Of a stretch of 7,018 nucleotides of DNA, positions 1-5,918 are shown piece after piece. The stretch is taken from positions 1-7,018 of the forward strand of contig SKWJ01000179.1 of the NCBI GenBank assembly GCA_007128995.1, given 5' to 3'. Made by a program: the position numbers and the translations under genes. The notes below the pieces were generated by a model. That model was not told the origin of the DNA and ran no database searches. It saw only the letters and a list, made by a program, of their open reading frames with translations. Position 1 is the first letter of the stretch. Every line of letters starts with the position of its first letter. Source of the stretch: Paracoccaceae bacterium (GTDB taxonomy: Bacteria; Pseudomonadota; Alphaproteobacteria; Rhodobacterales; Rhodobacteraceae).

Positions 1-598
1 CCCCGGTCTGGCGAAGCGGCGCGCCATCCGATGCTGGCGCAAAGCCGAAACAGCGCATCCCCGCCGCCCGCGCGGCGCGTGCGCCCGTGACGCTGTCTTC
101 GATCACGACGCAGGCCGCAGGCTGAAACCCAAGACTGTCAGCCGCATGCAGGAACAGGTCTGGTGCAGGTTTGGGGGCGGTGACATGCTCGGCGGAAAAG
201 ATCCGCCCCTTCAGCCGGGCAAACAGTGCTGGATGCTGGCCCAAGGTGATCGCCATCTTCGCCATGCGCCCGTTCGAGGCAACGCAATAGGGGATCGCGG
301 CTGCATCCAGCATGTCCATGACAGGCCCGATGCCGGGAACAAGGTCCACACCCTGTTCAAGTGTCGCATAGATGCGCTCATACATTGCCGCGACCCAGCC
401 TTCGGGGATATCCGCGCCCATTTCCGCCGCGCGCATTGCGACACCGCTGATCGTTCCGCCGACGAAAAGGCTGTGGACCTCTGACAGGTCCAGCACAAGG
501 CCACGCTTGGCCAGATCATCGCGCAACAGGGCATCGGTCATCGGTTCGGTGTCCACGATCACGCCATCGCAATCAAAGATAACAAGATCAGGTCTCAC
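1..598 (-). CDS. HAD-superfamily hydrolase (subfamily IA phosphatase/phosphomutase), 3' end cut by the window edge
   Basis: This gene encodes a haloacid-dehalogenase-type enzyme that probably acts on a small phosphorylated metabolite in the cytoplasm. The 199 residues visible show all four HAD motifs. Motif I is FDCDGVIVDTE, with nucleophile Asp9 and acid/base Asp11. Motif II is VASNG, with Ser108. Motif III is the Lys143 in APKPAPD. Motif IV is VIEDSVTG, with Asp168 as a Mg ligand. A helical cap of about 70 residues sits between motifs I and II, as in the beta-phosphoglucomutase / phosphoglycolate phosphatase group. Such proteins usually have 215-230 residues, so only a short C-terminal tail should be missing. 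The start is GTG (598-596), with GGAG seven bases upstream inside rsmD, and it overlaps rsmD by 11 bases, which implies translational coupling. The reading frame stays open to the edge. The family is clear, but the substrate cannot be read from sequence, so I give no symbol. Confidence 0.9.
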   Translation of the reverse strand, partial: MRPDLVIFDCDGVIVDTEPMTDALLRDDLAKRGLVLDLSEVHSLFVGGTISGVAMRAAEMGADIPEGWVAAMYERIYATLEQGVDLVPGIGPVMDMLDAAAIPYCVASNGRMAKMAITLGQHPALFARLKGRIFSAEHVTAPKPAPDLFLHAADSLGFQPAACVVIEDSVTGARAARAAGMRCFGFAPASDGAPLRQTG

Positions 599-1160
599 AA
601 GAGCTCTCCGCAAGCAGGGTGACATGGGTGTCGCCATATCGGCGCTGATCGATCAGGTCAAAGCCGGGCGGTGCGGCGTGCAGGGCGCCCTCTTCCCAGA
701 TGATGCGCGCGCCCGGCGCAAGCCAGCCGCCCGCGCGGGCCGAGGCAAGCGCAGCCTGCCCCATCCCCTGACCGTAGGGCGGGTCCAGAAACACCAGATC
801 GAAACCGGGGTCACGATTCGCGCCCAGTCGGGTGGCGTCGCGGCGAAAGACGCGGGTTTTCCCCATCGCCCGCATCTTCTCGATATTCTGACGCAACAGG
901 CCCCGCGCCGCTGCACCATCATCGACAAATGTGCAATGCGCCGCACCGCGCGACAGCGCTTCCAGCCCCAGCGCGCCAGTTCCTGCAAACAGGTCAAGGA
1001 CGCGCGCACCCTCCATGGTGATTGGTGCAGCCCCGTTCAGCAGCAGGTTGAAAATTGCTTCGCGGACCCGGTCAGATGTTGGCCGCAGATGCGCCTGCTG
1101 GTCGCCTGCGCCCAGTTCGGCCAGCCTGAGCCCGCGCGCTGCCCCACCGATGATCCTCAT
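588..1160 (-). CDS. rsmD: 16S rRNA (guanine(966)-N(2))-methyltransferase RsmD
   Basis: RsmD methylates the N2 amino group of G966 in 16S rRNA, using S-adenosylmethionine, during 30S assembly. The 190-residue protein has the usual family length and layout. It opens with MRIIGGAARG, followed by the RsmD hallmark LRPTSDRVREAIFN (about 25-38), which lies before the fold proper. The SAM-binding glycine loop is VLDLFAGTGALGLEALSRGA (about 54-73). The catalytic DPPY is at 126-129 in DLVFLDPPYGQG. The ATG start overlaps the TGA of the upstream reductase by 4 bases (ATGA), and the end overlaps the HAD gene, so it is the middle gene of a compact operon. Only a weak GGG precedes the start, which fits translation by coupling. 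I see no missing residues or frameshifts. Other DPPY methyltransferases are possible in principle, but the N-terminal signature makes RsmD the clear choice. Confidence 0.95.
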   Translation of the reverse strand: MRIIGGAARGLRLAELGAGDQQAHLRPTSDRVREAIFNLLLNGAAPITMEGARVLDLFAGTGALGLEALSRGAAHCTFVDDGAAARGLLRQNIEKMRAMGKTRVFRRDATRLGANRDPGFDLVFLDPPYGQGMGQAALASARAGGWLAPGARIIWEEGALHAAPPGFDLIDQRRYGDTHVTLLAESSCET

Positions 1161-2359
1161 GCGCCCAGCAGGGTTTTCAGGTCAGTCTGCGGATCTGCGA
1201 CGGCGCCTTGGTCCGGGCTGCGCCCTGCTTCCAGCAGACGTTTTCCGACCATGAAGGCGCGCGGATCATTCAGCGCATCGACAGCCAGAAACCTGTCGCC
1301 TGCAAAATACCAGTGGCTGCGGGCCTCGGCCTGGCGCACGACAACGCGGTCATACCCTGTATTCAGCCCTGCGATCTGCAATTTCAGATCATATTGGTCT
1401 GACCAGAACCACGGGACGGGTTCATAAGCTTTGGCTGCACCCAGCATGTTTTCAGCGACAAGCTCGGCCTGATCAATGGCATTCTGCACCGATTCCAGCC
1501 GCATCTGCATGCCCCGGAAGGGAAAGGACGCACAATCACCGGCGGCCCAGACATGCGGGTCTGATGTGCGCCCATAGCAATCCACCGCGATCCCGTTATT
1601 GACCGACAGGCCAGCGCCTTCGGCAAGCGCAGTGGCCGGATCAACGCCAATACCGGCGATCACGAAATCCGCTGCGCGGCGTGTGCCATCGCTCAGGCGC
1701 ACGGCTTCGACCTGGGTGTCACCTTCGATCTGTTCCAGTCCTGTGTTCTCAAGGATCTGCACGCCGTGGCTTGCATGCAGCGCGCGGACGGCGGCGGATG
1801 TCTCGGGCGCGGCGACGCGTTGCAGGATGCGCGGGGCCATTTCCAGAACCGTGACATCAAGGCCCAGCTTTGCCGCAACCGCGGCCGCTTCCAGCCCGAT
1901 ATAACCGCCCCCCACAATCACCACCCTGCGACCGGGCAGGAAATCCGGGATCATCGCGGTCACATCGGCCAGATTGCGCACGACATGCACGTTCCGAAGC
2001 GCGCCACCTATCAGCGCGGGCAGTCTGCGCGGTTGTGCACCCGTGGTCAGGGCAAGCGCATCATAGGCAATCACCTCGCCGCCCGCGCGAAGGGTTTTCG
2101 TCGCCAGATCCAGCGCATCGACATGCAGATTGGTGCGCAGGTCGATATCTTTCTCGGCGTAGAAGCTCTCAGGCCGCAGAAACAGGCGGTCCTGTGCCAT
2201 CTCGCCAAGAAGATAGGCCTTGGACAGCGGTGGGCGCTGGTAGGGGGGGACCGGCTCTGCGCCCAGCAGCGTTATCTGCCCTGCAAAGCCCGACTGACGC
2301 AGCTTCGCGACCAAAGATGCCCCTGCCTGTCCGGCGCCAATCACAACGATCCTGTTCAT
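1157..2359 (-). CDS. FAD-dependent NAD(P)H oxidoreductase, ferredoxin/rhodocoxin reductase type
   Basis: This is a flavoprotein that in its family carries electrons from NAD(P)H through FAD to a [2Fe-2S] ferredoxin, which commonly feeds a cytochrome P450 or a dioxygenase. From the chosen start it has 400 residues, the normal length for rhodocoxin/putidaredoxin reductases. Visible in order are the N-terminal FAD Rossmann motif GAGQAG (8-13), PYQRPPLSK (39-47), a second Rossmann motif for NAD(P)H, GGGYIGLEA (150-158), the C-terminal FAD motif WAAGDCASF (271-279), and a Reductase_C domain starting near PWFWSDQYD (316-324). No CxxC redox disulfide is present, which argues against thioredoxin or lipoamide reductases. 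An in-frame ATG eight codons upstream (2383) is possible, but MNRIVVIGAG fits the family N-terminus and has AAAGG seven bases before it. It is first in the operon with rsmD. No ferredoxin or oxygenase gene is in the window, so its partner is unknown. Confidence 0.9.
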   Translation of the reverse strand: MNRIVVIGAGQAGASLVAKLRQSGFAGQITLLGAEPVPPYQRPPLSKAYLLGEMAQDRLFLRPESFYAEKDIDLRTNLHVDALDLATKTLRAGGEVIAYDALALTTGAQPRRLPALIGGALRNVHVVRNLADVTAMIPDFLPGRRVVIVGGGYIGLEAAAVAAKLGLDVTVLEMAPRILQRVAAPETSAAVRALHASHGVQILENTGLEQIEGDTQVEAVRLSDGTRRAADFVIAGIGVDPATALAEGAGLSVNNGIAVDCYGRTSDPHVWAAGDCASFPFRGMQMRLESVQNAIDQAELVAENMLGAAKAYEPVPWFWSDQYDLKLQIAGLNTGYDRVVVRQAEARSHWYFAGDRFLAVDALNDPRAFMVGKRLLEAGRSPDQGAVADPQTDLKTLLGA

Positions 2360-2443
2360 TCCTGTGCCTTTCGCTCTGGCCACTGCTGCCAGCTATACTA
2401 TGTTCCCAGCACAGATAACCATAACTGAACGAGGAAAAAATCG
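2360..2443. promoter_or_regulatory. Divergent promoter region between the reductase operon and the peroxiredoxin operon
   Basis: These 84 bases separate two divergently transcribed operons, so promoters for both should lie here or just inside the coding ends. On the plus strand TATACT (2394-2399) is a good -10 candidate, placed about 45 bases before the peroxiredoxin ATG. No convincing -35 is found at 17-18 bases upstream (best TTCGCT, 3 of 6). A small inverted repeat, CTGGC-N7-GCCAG (2376-2392), sits just upstream of that -10. On the minus strand I find only weak -10-like strings (TATAGC, TAGTAT) and no -35. A GAGG (2431-2434) nine bases before the ATG is the peroxiredoxin ribosome binding site. 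The role as a divergent promoter is inferred from gene layout, and the exact boxes are uncertain. Confidence 0.5.
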
Positions 2444-2932
2444 ATGACACTCGCAACCGGGGATACATTGCCAGAAGCGACTCTGTCGCGCATGGGCGCA
2501 GAGGGACCAGAGCAGGTGGAACTGTCCAGCCTGACACAGGGCCGCAAAGTGGTGATCTTCGCCGTACCCGGCGCCTTCACACCGACCTGCCATTCGGCGC
2601 ATGTGCCCAGTTTCATCCGCACCAAAGCTGATTTCGAAGCCAAGGGTGTGAACGAGATCGTCTGCATATCGGTCAACGACCCGTTTGTTCTGAAAGCCTG
2701 GGGCGAGGCGACAGGCGCGACAGAGGCGGGGCTGACGCTACTGGCGGATGGAACAGGTGCCTATACAAAGGCCGTCGGCATGGATTTCGACGCCCCACCT
2801 GTCGGGCTGATGGGACGCTCGAAGCGCTATGCGATGCTGGTCGAGGATGGGAAAGTCAGCCTTTTGCATGTCGAGGAAGGCCCGGGCGTCTGCGAGGTGT
2901 CAGCCGGCGAGGCGCTCTTGGCGGCAATGTGA
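2444..2932 (+). CDS. Peroxiredoxin, Prx5 (AhpC/TSA, redoxin) type
   Basis: This is a cytoplasmic thiol peroxidase that reduces hydrogen peroxide and organic hydroperoxides. Its 162 residues match the Prx5 subfamily length. The active-site loop is VPGAFTPTCHSAHVP, with peroxidatic Cys49 and the conserved Pro and Thr of the PxxxTxxC motif. The downstream block IVCISVNDPFVLKAWG (about 72-87) is typical of Prx5. Cysteines also occur at 74 and 150. The latter lies in GPGVCEVS near the C-terminus, close to where human PRDX5 has its resolving cysteine, so an atypical two-Cys mechanism is plausible but inferred. There is no fused glutaredoxin domain, so the reductant must be supplied by another protein. 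The ATG is preceded by GAGG at a good distance. It is the first gene of the plus-strand run and its TGA touches the next start. The divergent flavoprotein gene could share control, but the sequence gives no proof. Confidence 0.93.
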   Translation: MTLATGDTLPEATLSRMGAEGPEQVELSSLTQGRKVVIFAVPGAFTPTCHSAHVPSFIRTKADFEAKGVNEIVCISVNDPFVLKAWGEATGATEAGLTLLADGTGAYTKAVGMDFDAPPVGLMGRSKRYAMLVEDGKVSLLHVEEGPGVCEVSAGEALLAAM

Positions 2933-4095
2933 TGGATGGGCGCGCGCTTTCGGTCTCGGTGATCAGCAGTCTGTCGGAAGTCACTGCTGCCGACTGGGAT
3001 GCTTGTGCAAATCCGGATGGCGCGCGCCCGGCCCCTGATCCGTTCACCACGCATCGGTTCCTGTCTGCGCTCGAACTGTCCGGTTCGGTCGGGGCCGGAA
3101 CCGGCTGGGAGCCACGGCATGTCCTTGTCCATCACGGAAGCCGACTGGTTGCAGCTGCGCCGCTATATGTGAAAAGCCATTCCCAGGGCGAATTCATCTT
3201 CGATCACGCCTTCGCGCAGGCCTATGCCCGCGCGGGCGGTCGGTACTATCCGAAGCTGCAACTGGCCGTCCCGTTCACGCCAGCAACCGGGCGTCGGTTT
3301 CTGTGCCTTCCGGGGTTTGAGCGCGAAGGTGCCGCGGCGATTCTGCAAAGCATGGCAACCCTTGCACGCGACAATCAATTGTCTTCTGCGCATGTGACAT
3401 TCTGCACGCCAGAAGAAGCTGCCGAGGGAAGCGCACAAGGCTATCTGCACCGCGTGACCGAACAGTTCCATTGGGAAAACCGGGGCTATGGCAATTTCGA
3501 TGATTTCCTGCAGGCCCTGTCGTCGCGCAAGCGCAAGACCTTGCGCAAGGAACGGGCTACGGCGCAGGGGTTTGGCGGGACCATTCGGCAGGTGACAGGC
3601 GATACTCTGGAACCAGCGCATTGGGATGCCTTCTGGCAATTCTATCAGGATACGGGCGCCCGCAAATGGGGCACGCCCTATCTGACGCGGCGCTTCTTTG
3701 ATCTTGTCCAGAGCAGCATGCGCGAGGATGTTCTTCTGGTCCTGGCCGAGCGTGATGGCGTGCCGGTGGCGGGGGCGCTGAACTTCATCGCACAGGATAC
3801 GCTCTTCGGGCGCTATTGGGGCTGTCTGGAGGATCACCCCTGTCTGCATTTCGAACTGTGTTATTATCAGGCGATGGATTTCGCGATTTCACGCCGGATC
3901 TCGAGGGTTGAGGCAGGGGCGCAGGGAACGCATAAGCTTGCGCGCGGTTACATGCCCACAAGAGTGCATTCGTTGCACTACTTTCCAGAGCCGGGGTTTC
4001 ATCGTGCTGTTGCGCGCTATCTGGATGATGAGGGCCGCGCGATCGATTATGAACTGCGCGCGCTTGCCGAATATGCACCATTTCGCAAGACATGA
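2932..4095 (+). CDS. GNAT-fold N-acyltransferase, DUF482/COG3146 family
   Basis: This protein belongs to the DUF482 / COG3146 group, described as predicted N-acyltransferases related to the FemAB/GNAT fold. I know of no established substrate. The 387 residues match the usual family size. Conserved blocks I recognise are [20 protein letters not shown] (about 90-109) followed by QLAVPFTP, then FHWENRGY (179-186), the basic [12 protein letters not shown] (197-208), GRYWGC (293-298), and the C-terminal [14 protein letters not shown] (327-340). No signal peptide or membrane segment is seen, so it is probably cytoplasmic. The ATG at 2932 shares its A with the peroxiredoxin TGA (TGATG). A GTG at 2929 is also in frame and only one codon longer, so the start is ambiguous by three bases. 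Coupling to the peroxiredoxin gene is strong, and its TGA lies next to the pterin dehydratase ribosome binding site. The family call is secure, the biochemical role is not. Confidence 0.88.
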   Translation: MDGRALSVSVISSLSEVTAADWDACANPDGARPAPDPFTTHRFLSALELSGSVGAGTGWEPRHVLVHHGSRLVAAAPLYVKSHSQGEFIFDHAFAQAYARAGGRYYPKLQLAVPFTPATGRRFLCLPGFEREGAAAILQSMATLARDNQLSSAHVTFCTPEEAAEGSAQGYLHRVTEQFHWENRGYGNFDDFLQALSSRKRKTLRKERATAQGFGGTIRQVTGDTLEPAHWDAFWQFYQDTGARKWGTPYLTRRFFDLVQSSMREDVLLVLAERDGVPVAGALNFIAQDTLFGRYWGCLEDHPCLHFELCYYQAMDFAISRRISRVEAGAQGTHKLARGYMPTRVHSLHYFPEPGFHRAVARYLDDEGRAIDYELRALAEYAPFRKT

Positions 4096-4104
4096 AGGAG
4101 GGAG
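4095..4104 (+). promoter_or_regulatory. Strong Shine-Dalgarno that fixes the dehydratase start
   Basis: AAGGAGGGAG contains the full AGGAGG core (4096-4101), five bases before the ATG at 4107. It overlaps the last base of the acyltransferase stop codon. Another in-frame ATG at 4092 would put this site inside the coding region, so the later ATG is preferred. It is by far the best ribosome binding site in the window, suggesting the dehydratase is translated more strongly than the genes before it. Confidence 0.85.
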
Positions 4105-4106
4105 AC

Positions 4107-4394
4107 ATGGCCGAAAAACTGACAGACCGCACTGAACTTGACCCGCTGCTAAAGGCAGGATGGGCGCTTGTTGACGGGCGCGACGCCATTGCGAAGGAGT
4201 TTGTCTTTGCCAATTTCATCGACGCCTTTGGCTGGATGAGTCGCGTCGCCCTTGTGGCCGAGAAAATGGGCCATCATCCTGAATGGTTCAATGTCTACAA
4301 GACTGTCAAGGTGACCCTGTCCACCCATGATCTGGGGGGGCTGTCGGATCTGGATATTCGGCTGGCGCAGCGCATGGACGCCTTGGCGGGCTAG
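4107..4394 (+). CDS. phhB: Pterin-4a-carbinolamine dehydratase (4a-hydroxytetrahydrobiopterin dehydratase)
   Basis: This enzyme dehydrates 4a-hydroxytetrahydropterin to the quinonoid dihydropterin, recycling the cofactor after aromatic amino acid hydroxylation. The 95 residues match the small single-domain family. The signature is clear: [13 protein letters not shown], with catalytic His56-His57-Pro58, then [13 protein letters not shown], with His74 and the following Asp. The N-terminal half has the usual pattern (GW..VDGRDAI, then [17 protein letters not shown]). The start is set by the AGGAGG five bases upstream rather than the ATG at 4092. No phenylalanine hydroxylase gene is in view. Homologues occur in bacteria without that enzyme, and a moonlighting or molybdopterin-linked role has been proposed for some of them, so the physiological partner is open. 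The stop TAG is followed by a palindromic element. The symbol phhB is by family; pcd or dcoH are also used. Confidence 0.93.
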   Translation: MAEKLTDRTELDPLLKAGWALVDGRDAIAKEFVFANFIDAFGWMSRVALVAEKMGHHPEWFNVYKTVKVTLSTHDLGGLSDLDIRLAQRMDALAG

Positions 4395-4405
4395 CCGCTG
4401 CGACG

Positions 4406-4487
4406 GGCAAAAGCGTGCTTTTTGCCGCCCACCCACCCCGCGCGGCACATGCGTGCCGCGCTTGCTGCGCAAAGCACGCTTTTGCGC
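4406..4487. repeat. Compound palindromic intergenic element (two inverted arms around a central hairpin)
   Basis: GCAAAAGCGTGCTTT (4407-4421) and AAAGCACGCTTTTGC (4471-4485) are perfect 15-base inverted repeats 49 bases apart. Each arm is also nearly self-palindromic. The left can fold as GGCAAAA/TTTTGCC (4406-4412 with 4420-4426). The right forms GCGCAAAGC around AC with one extra T. Between them lies a second, independent perfect hairpin (4440-4461). The element can therefore adopt either one long stem or three small hairpins. The 129-base gap between the dehydratase and the methyltransferase holds this element and no supported gene. A 10-base direct repeat, CTTGGCGGGC, brackets it (4382-4391 and 4492-4501). 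It could be a dispersed REP-like repeat, a terminator or attenuator, or a structured leader for the downstream gene. The sequence alone does not decide. The pairing is certain, the role is not. Confidence 0.8.
4440..4461. repeat. Perfect 9-bp GC-rich hairpin with a 4-base loop
   Basis: GCGCGGCAC (4440-4448) pairs perfectly with GTGCCGCGC (4453-4461) around the loop ATGC. It should be very stable as RNA. No T-run follows it on either strand, so it is not a textbook intrinsic terminator. It sits at the centre of the larger inverted repeat in the dehydratase-methyltransferase gap. Confidence 0.8.
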
Positions 4488-4523
4488 TGGTCTTGGCGGG
4501 CATTTCGGCTTAGGGCCGCTGGC

Positions 4524-5630
4524 ATGACAGATCTGCCTTTCCCGCTTTTTCTTGGCTGCCTTCCCGGGCTGGAGTCTGATCTGGCAGAGGAGGCGCGCGC
4601 TCTTGGTCTGCCCTCTCCGGTGGCTGTCGCAGGCGGGGTGGAAACCTCTGGAACCTGGGAAGATATCTGGCGCACGAATCTGTGGCTGCGCGGTGCCAGC
4701 CGGGTTCTGGTGCGGTTTGCCAGTTTTCGCGCCATGCATCTGGCGCAACTTGACAAGCGCGCGCGCAAGATTCCATGGGCGGATGTGCTGCGACCGGATC
4801 AGACGTTTCGGGTCGAGGTCAGTTGCACAAGATCGCGTATTTATCACCAGCGCGCTGCGGCAGAGCGGATCGAAACTGCGATCATCGACACGCTTGGCGC
4901 GACGCCTGATCCGGCGGCAGCCCTGCGCCTGATGGTACGGATCGAGGATGATCTGGTCACGCTGTCGCTCGACAGTTCGGGAGAAGGGCTGCACAAGCGC
5001 GGTCACAAGCTGGCCACAGGCAAGGCGCCCATGCGCGAGACGATGGCTGCGCTGTTGCTGCGGCAGATGGGGTTTGATGGCACGCAGCCTGTGCTTGATC
5101 CGATGTGTGGATCAGGGACCTTCGTGATTGAAGCCGCCGAGATCGCAATGGGGCTGGCACCGGGGCGGGCGCGCAGTTTCGCCTTTGAACACTTCGCCAG
5201 TTTCGACCCGGAACGCTGGGCGCAGATGCGCCTGCCTGCCGCGCGCCCTGCACCGCCGCTGTGTTTTCTGGGATATGACCGCGATCAGGGGGCCATTGGC
5301 AATGCGCGCGCCAATGCCGAGCGCGCGGGCGTCAGCCTCTGTACGCGGTTCGAGTGCCAGCCCATCAGCGCCCTGACCCGGCCAGAGACTGCCGCTGGAC
5401 TGGTCCTTGTCAACCCGCCCTATGGCGGGCGCATCGGCAACCCCAAACTGCTGTTCGGCCTTTATGCGACCCTTGGCACGATCCTGAAAGCGCAGTTCCG
5501 GGGCTGGCGCGTGGGGCTTGTCACCTCAGAGCGCAAACTCGCACATGCGACCGGATTGCCTCTGACCTCTGGTCCAATTCTGCCGCATGGCGGATTGAAG
5601 GTTCAGTTCTATCAGACACCACCGCTTTAG
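4524..5630 (+). CDS. THUMP-domain class I SAM-dependent RNA (guanine-N2) methyltransferase, RlmL-like
   Basis: The protein matches COG0116, the group of the N-terminal half of E. coli RlmL, which makes m2G2445 in 23S rRNA. It has 368 residues from the chosen ATG. An N-terminal RNA-binding THUMP region (about 40-155) contains the family-like RPDQTFRVEVSCTRSRIYHQ (91-110). The linker LHKRGHKLATGKAPMRETMA (156-175) resembles the LYKRGYR block. The SAM motif DPMCGSGTFVIEAAEIA is at 192-208, and the catalytic LVNPPYGGRIG is at 295-305 (NPPY 297-300). The C-terminal RlmK methyltransferase of the E. coli fusion is absent, as is common outside gammaproteobacteria. Longer in-frame starts reach back into the palindromic element but add an unlikely Arg/Pro/Ala-rich leader. 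MTDLPFPLFLGCLPGLE fits the family, with AGGG eight bases before it. A tRNA target (Trm14-like) is an alternative, so I leave the symbol empty. Confidence 0.9.
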   Translation: MTDLPFPLFLGCLPGLESDLAEEARALGLPSPVAVAGGVETSGTWEDIWRTNLWLRGASRVLVRFASFRAMHLAQLDKRARKIPWADVLRPDQTFRVEVSCTRSRIYHQRAAAERIETAIIDTLGATPDPAAALRLMVRIEDDLVTLSLDSSGEGLHKRGHKLATGKAPMRETMAALLLRQMGFDGTQPVLDPMCGSGTFVIEAAEIAMGLAPGRARSFAFEHFASFDPERWAQMRLPAARPAPPLCFLGYDRDQGAIGNARANAERAGVSLCTRFECQPISALTRPETAAGLVLVNPPYGGRIGNPKLLFGLYATLGTILKAQFRGWRVGLVTSERKLAHATGLPLTSGPILPHGGLKVQFYQTPPL

Positions 5631-5646
5631 CGTGCTGCAACACGCT
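5629..5646. terminator. Weak hairpin in the convergent gap, possible transcription end
   Basis: AGCGTG (5629-5634) and CACGCT (5641-5646) form a 6-bp stem with loop CTGCAA, overlapping the methyltransferase TAG. It lies in the 60-base gap where two operons converge, which is where termination is expected. No T-tract follows on either strand, so intrinsic termination is doubtful and Rho-dependent ending is as likely. The rest of the gap (5647-5690) shows nothing further. Confidence 0.25.
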
Positions 5647-5690
5647 GCCCTCAGGCGCCATCTCGCCAATCCAGCCTGATGACCCAGCGC

Positions 5691-5918
5691 CTATTTCTTG
5701 CGCGGCGCGTCCGGGTCGGGCTGGCTGATCCCGAGGAAAATGCGCTTCAGCGGAAATGCCCAGAGAATGCCCAAGGCGACATAGATCGCCAGTTCCAGCA
5801 GAAAGGGCGGCCGATCAAAGAGCATCATGACGTTGAGCGCCACGACGATATAGAGCGGCAAGGCCACAACCAGCGCAAAAAGCGCCCAGCGTCTACGAGC
5901 TTTCCAGGAGAGTTTCAT
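5691..5918 (-). CDS. DUF2842 small membrane protein
   Basis: This is a 75-residue inner-membrane protein of the DUF2842 family, which has no assigned function. It starts with a basic patch ([10 protein letters not shown]), then has a hydrophobic helix at about 11-34, a short loop FDRPP (34-38), a second hydrophobic helix at about 39-57, and a charged tail ending PDPDAPRKK. The positive-inside rule suggests both ends face the cytoplasm. The ATG overlaps the purA stop by one base (TGATG). I see no Shine-Dalgarno sequence before it, so translation probably depends on ribosomes finishing purA. The family call rests on the KARRRW start, the LPLYIVVAL helix and the LGILWAFPLKRIF block. The link to purine synthesis is only positional. 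Confidence 0.85.
   Translation of the reverse strand: MKLSWKARRRWALFALVVALPLYIVVALNVMMLFDRPPFLLELAIYVALGILWAFPLKRIFLGISQPDPDAPRKK

Noticed and set aside
61..100. A possible frameshift near the end of the HAD gene
   Set aside because: Careful reading of the reverse complement gives an unbroken VTGARAARAAGMRCFGF, so the frame is intact.
372..1427. A 351-codon open frame on the plus strand
   Set aside because: It lies opposite the HAD, rsmD and reductase genes, all of which have full sets of catalytic motifs. Its translation is rich in Arg, Pro and Ser with no recognisable domain, as expected for an antisense shadow in GC-rich DNA.
2360..2383. Upstream ATG extending the reductase by eight residues
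   Set aside because: The extra MARAKGTG does not fit the family N-terminus, while the later ATG has an AAAGG at good spacing and starts right before the FAD motif.
1766..2428. A 220-codon plus-strand frame (and an overlapping 182-codon one) opposite the reductase
   Set aside because: Both are antisense to the conserved N-terminal half of the reductase, show no motif, and run through the divergent promoter region.
3080..3104. Inverted repeat CCGGTTC / GAACCGG
   Set aside because: It is short and sits inside the acyltransferase coding sequence. Such repeats arise easily in GC-rich codons.
3163..3849. A 228-codon minus-strand frame inside the acyltransferase gene
   Set aside because: It is antisense to conserved DUF482 blocks and has no domain or ribosome binding site of note.
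4395..4523. A CRISPR array, tRNA or riboswitch in the largest intergenic gap
   Set aside because: There are no evenly spaced direct repeats, no cloverleaf with a CCA-adjacent acceptor stem, and no riboswitch core that I recognise. Only the palindromic element is supported.
4149..5006. A 285-codon minus-strand frame across the dehydratase and methyltransferase
   Set aside because: It spans two well-supported genes and the palindromic gap, and its Arg/Pro/Gln-rich product resembles no family I know.
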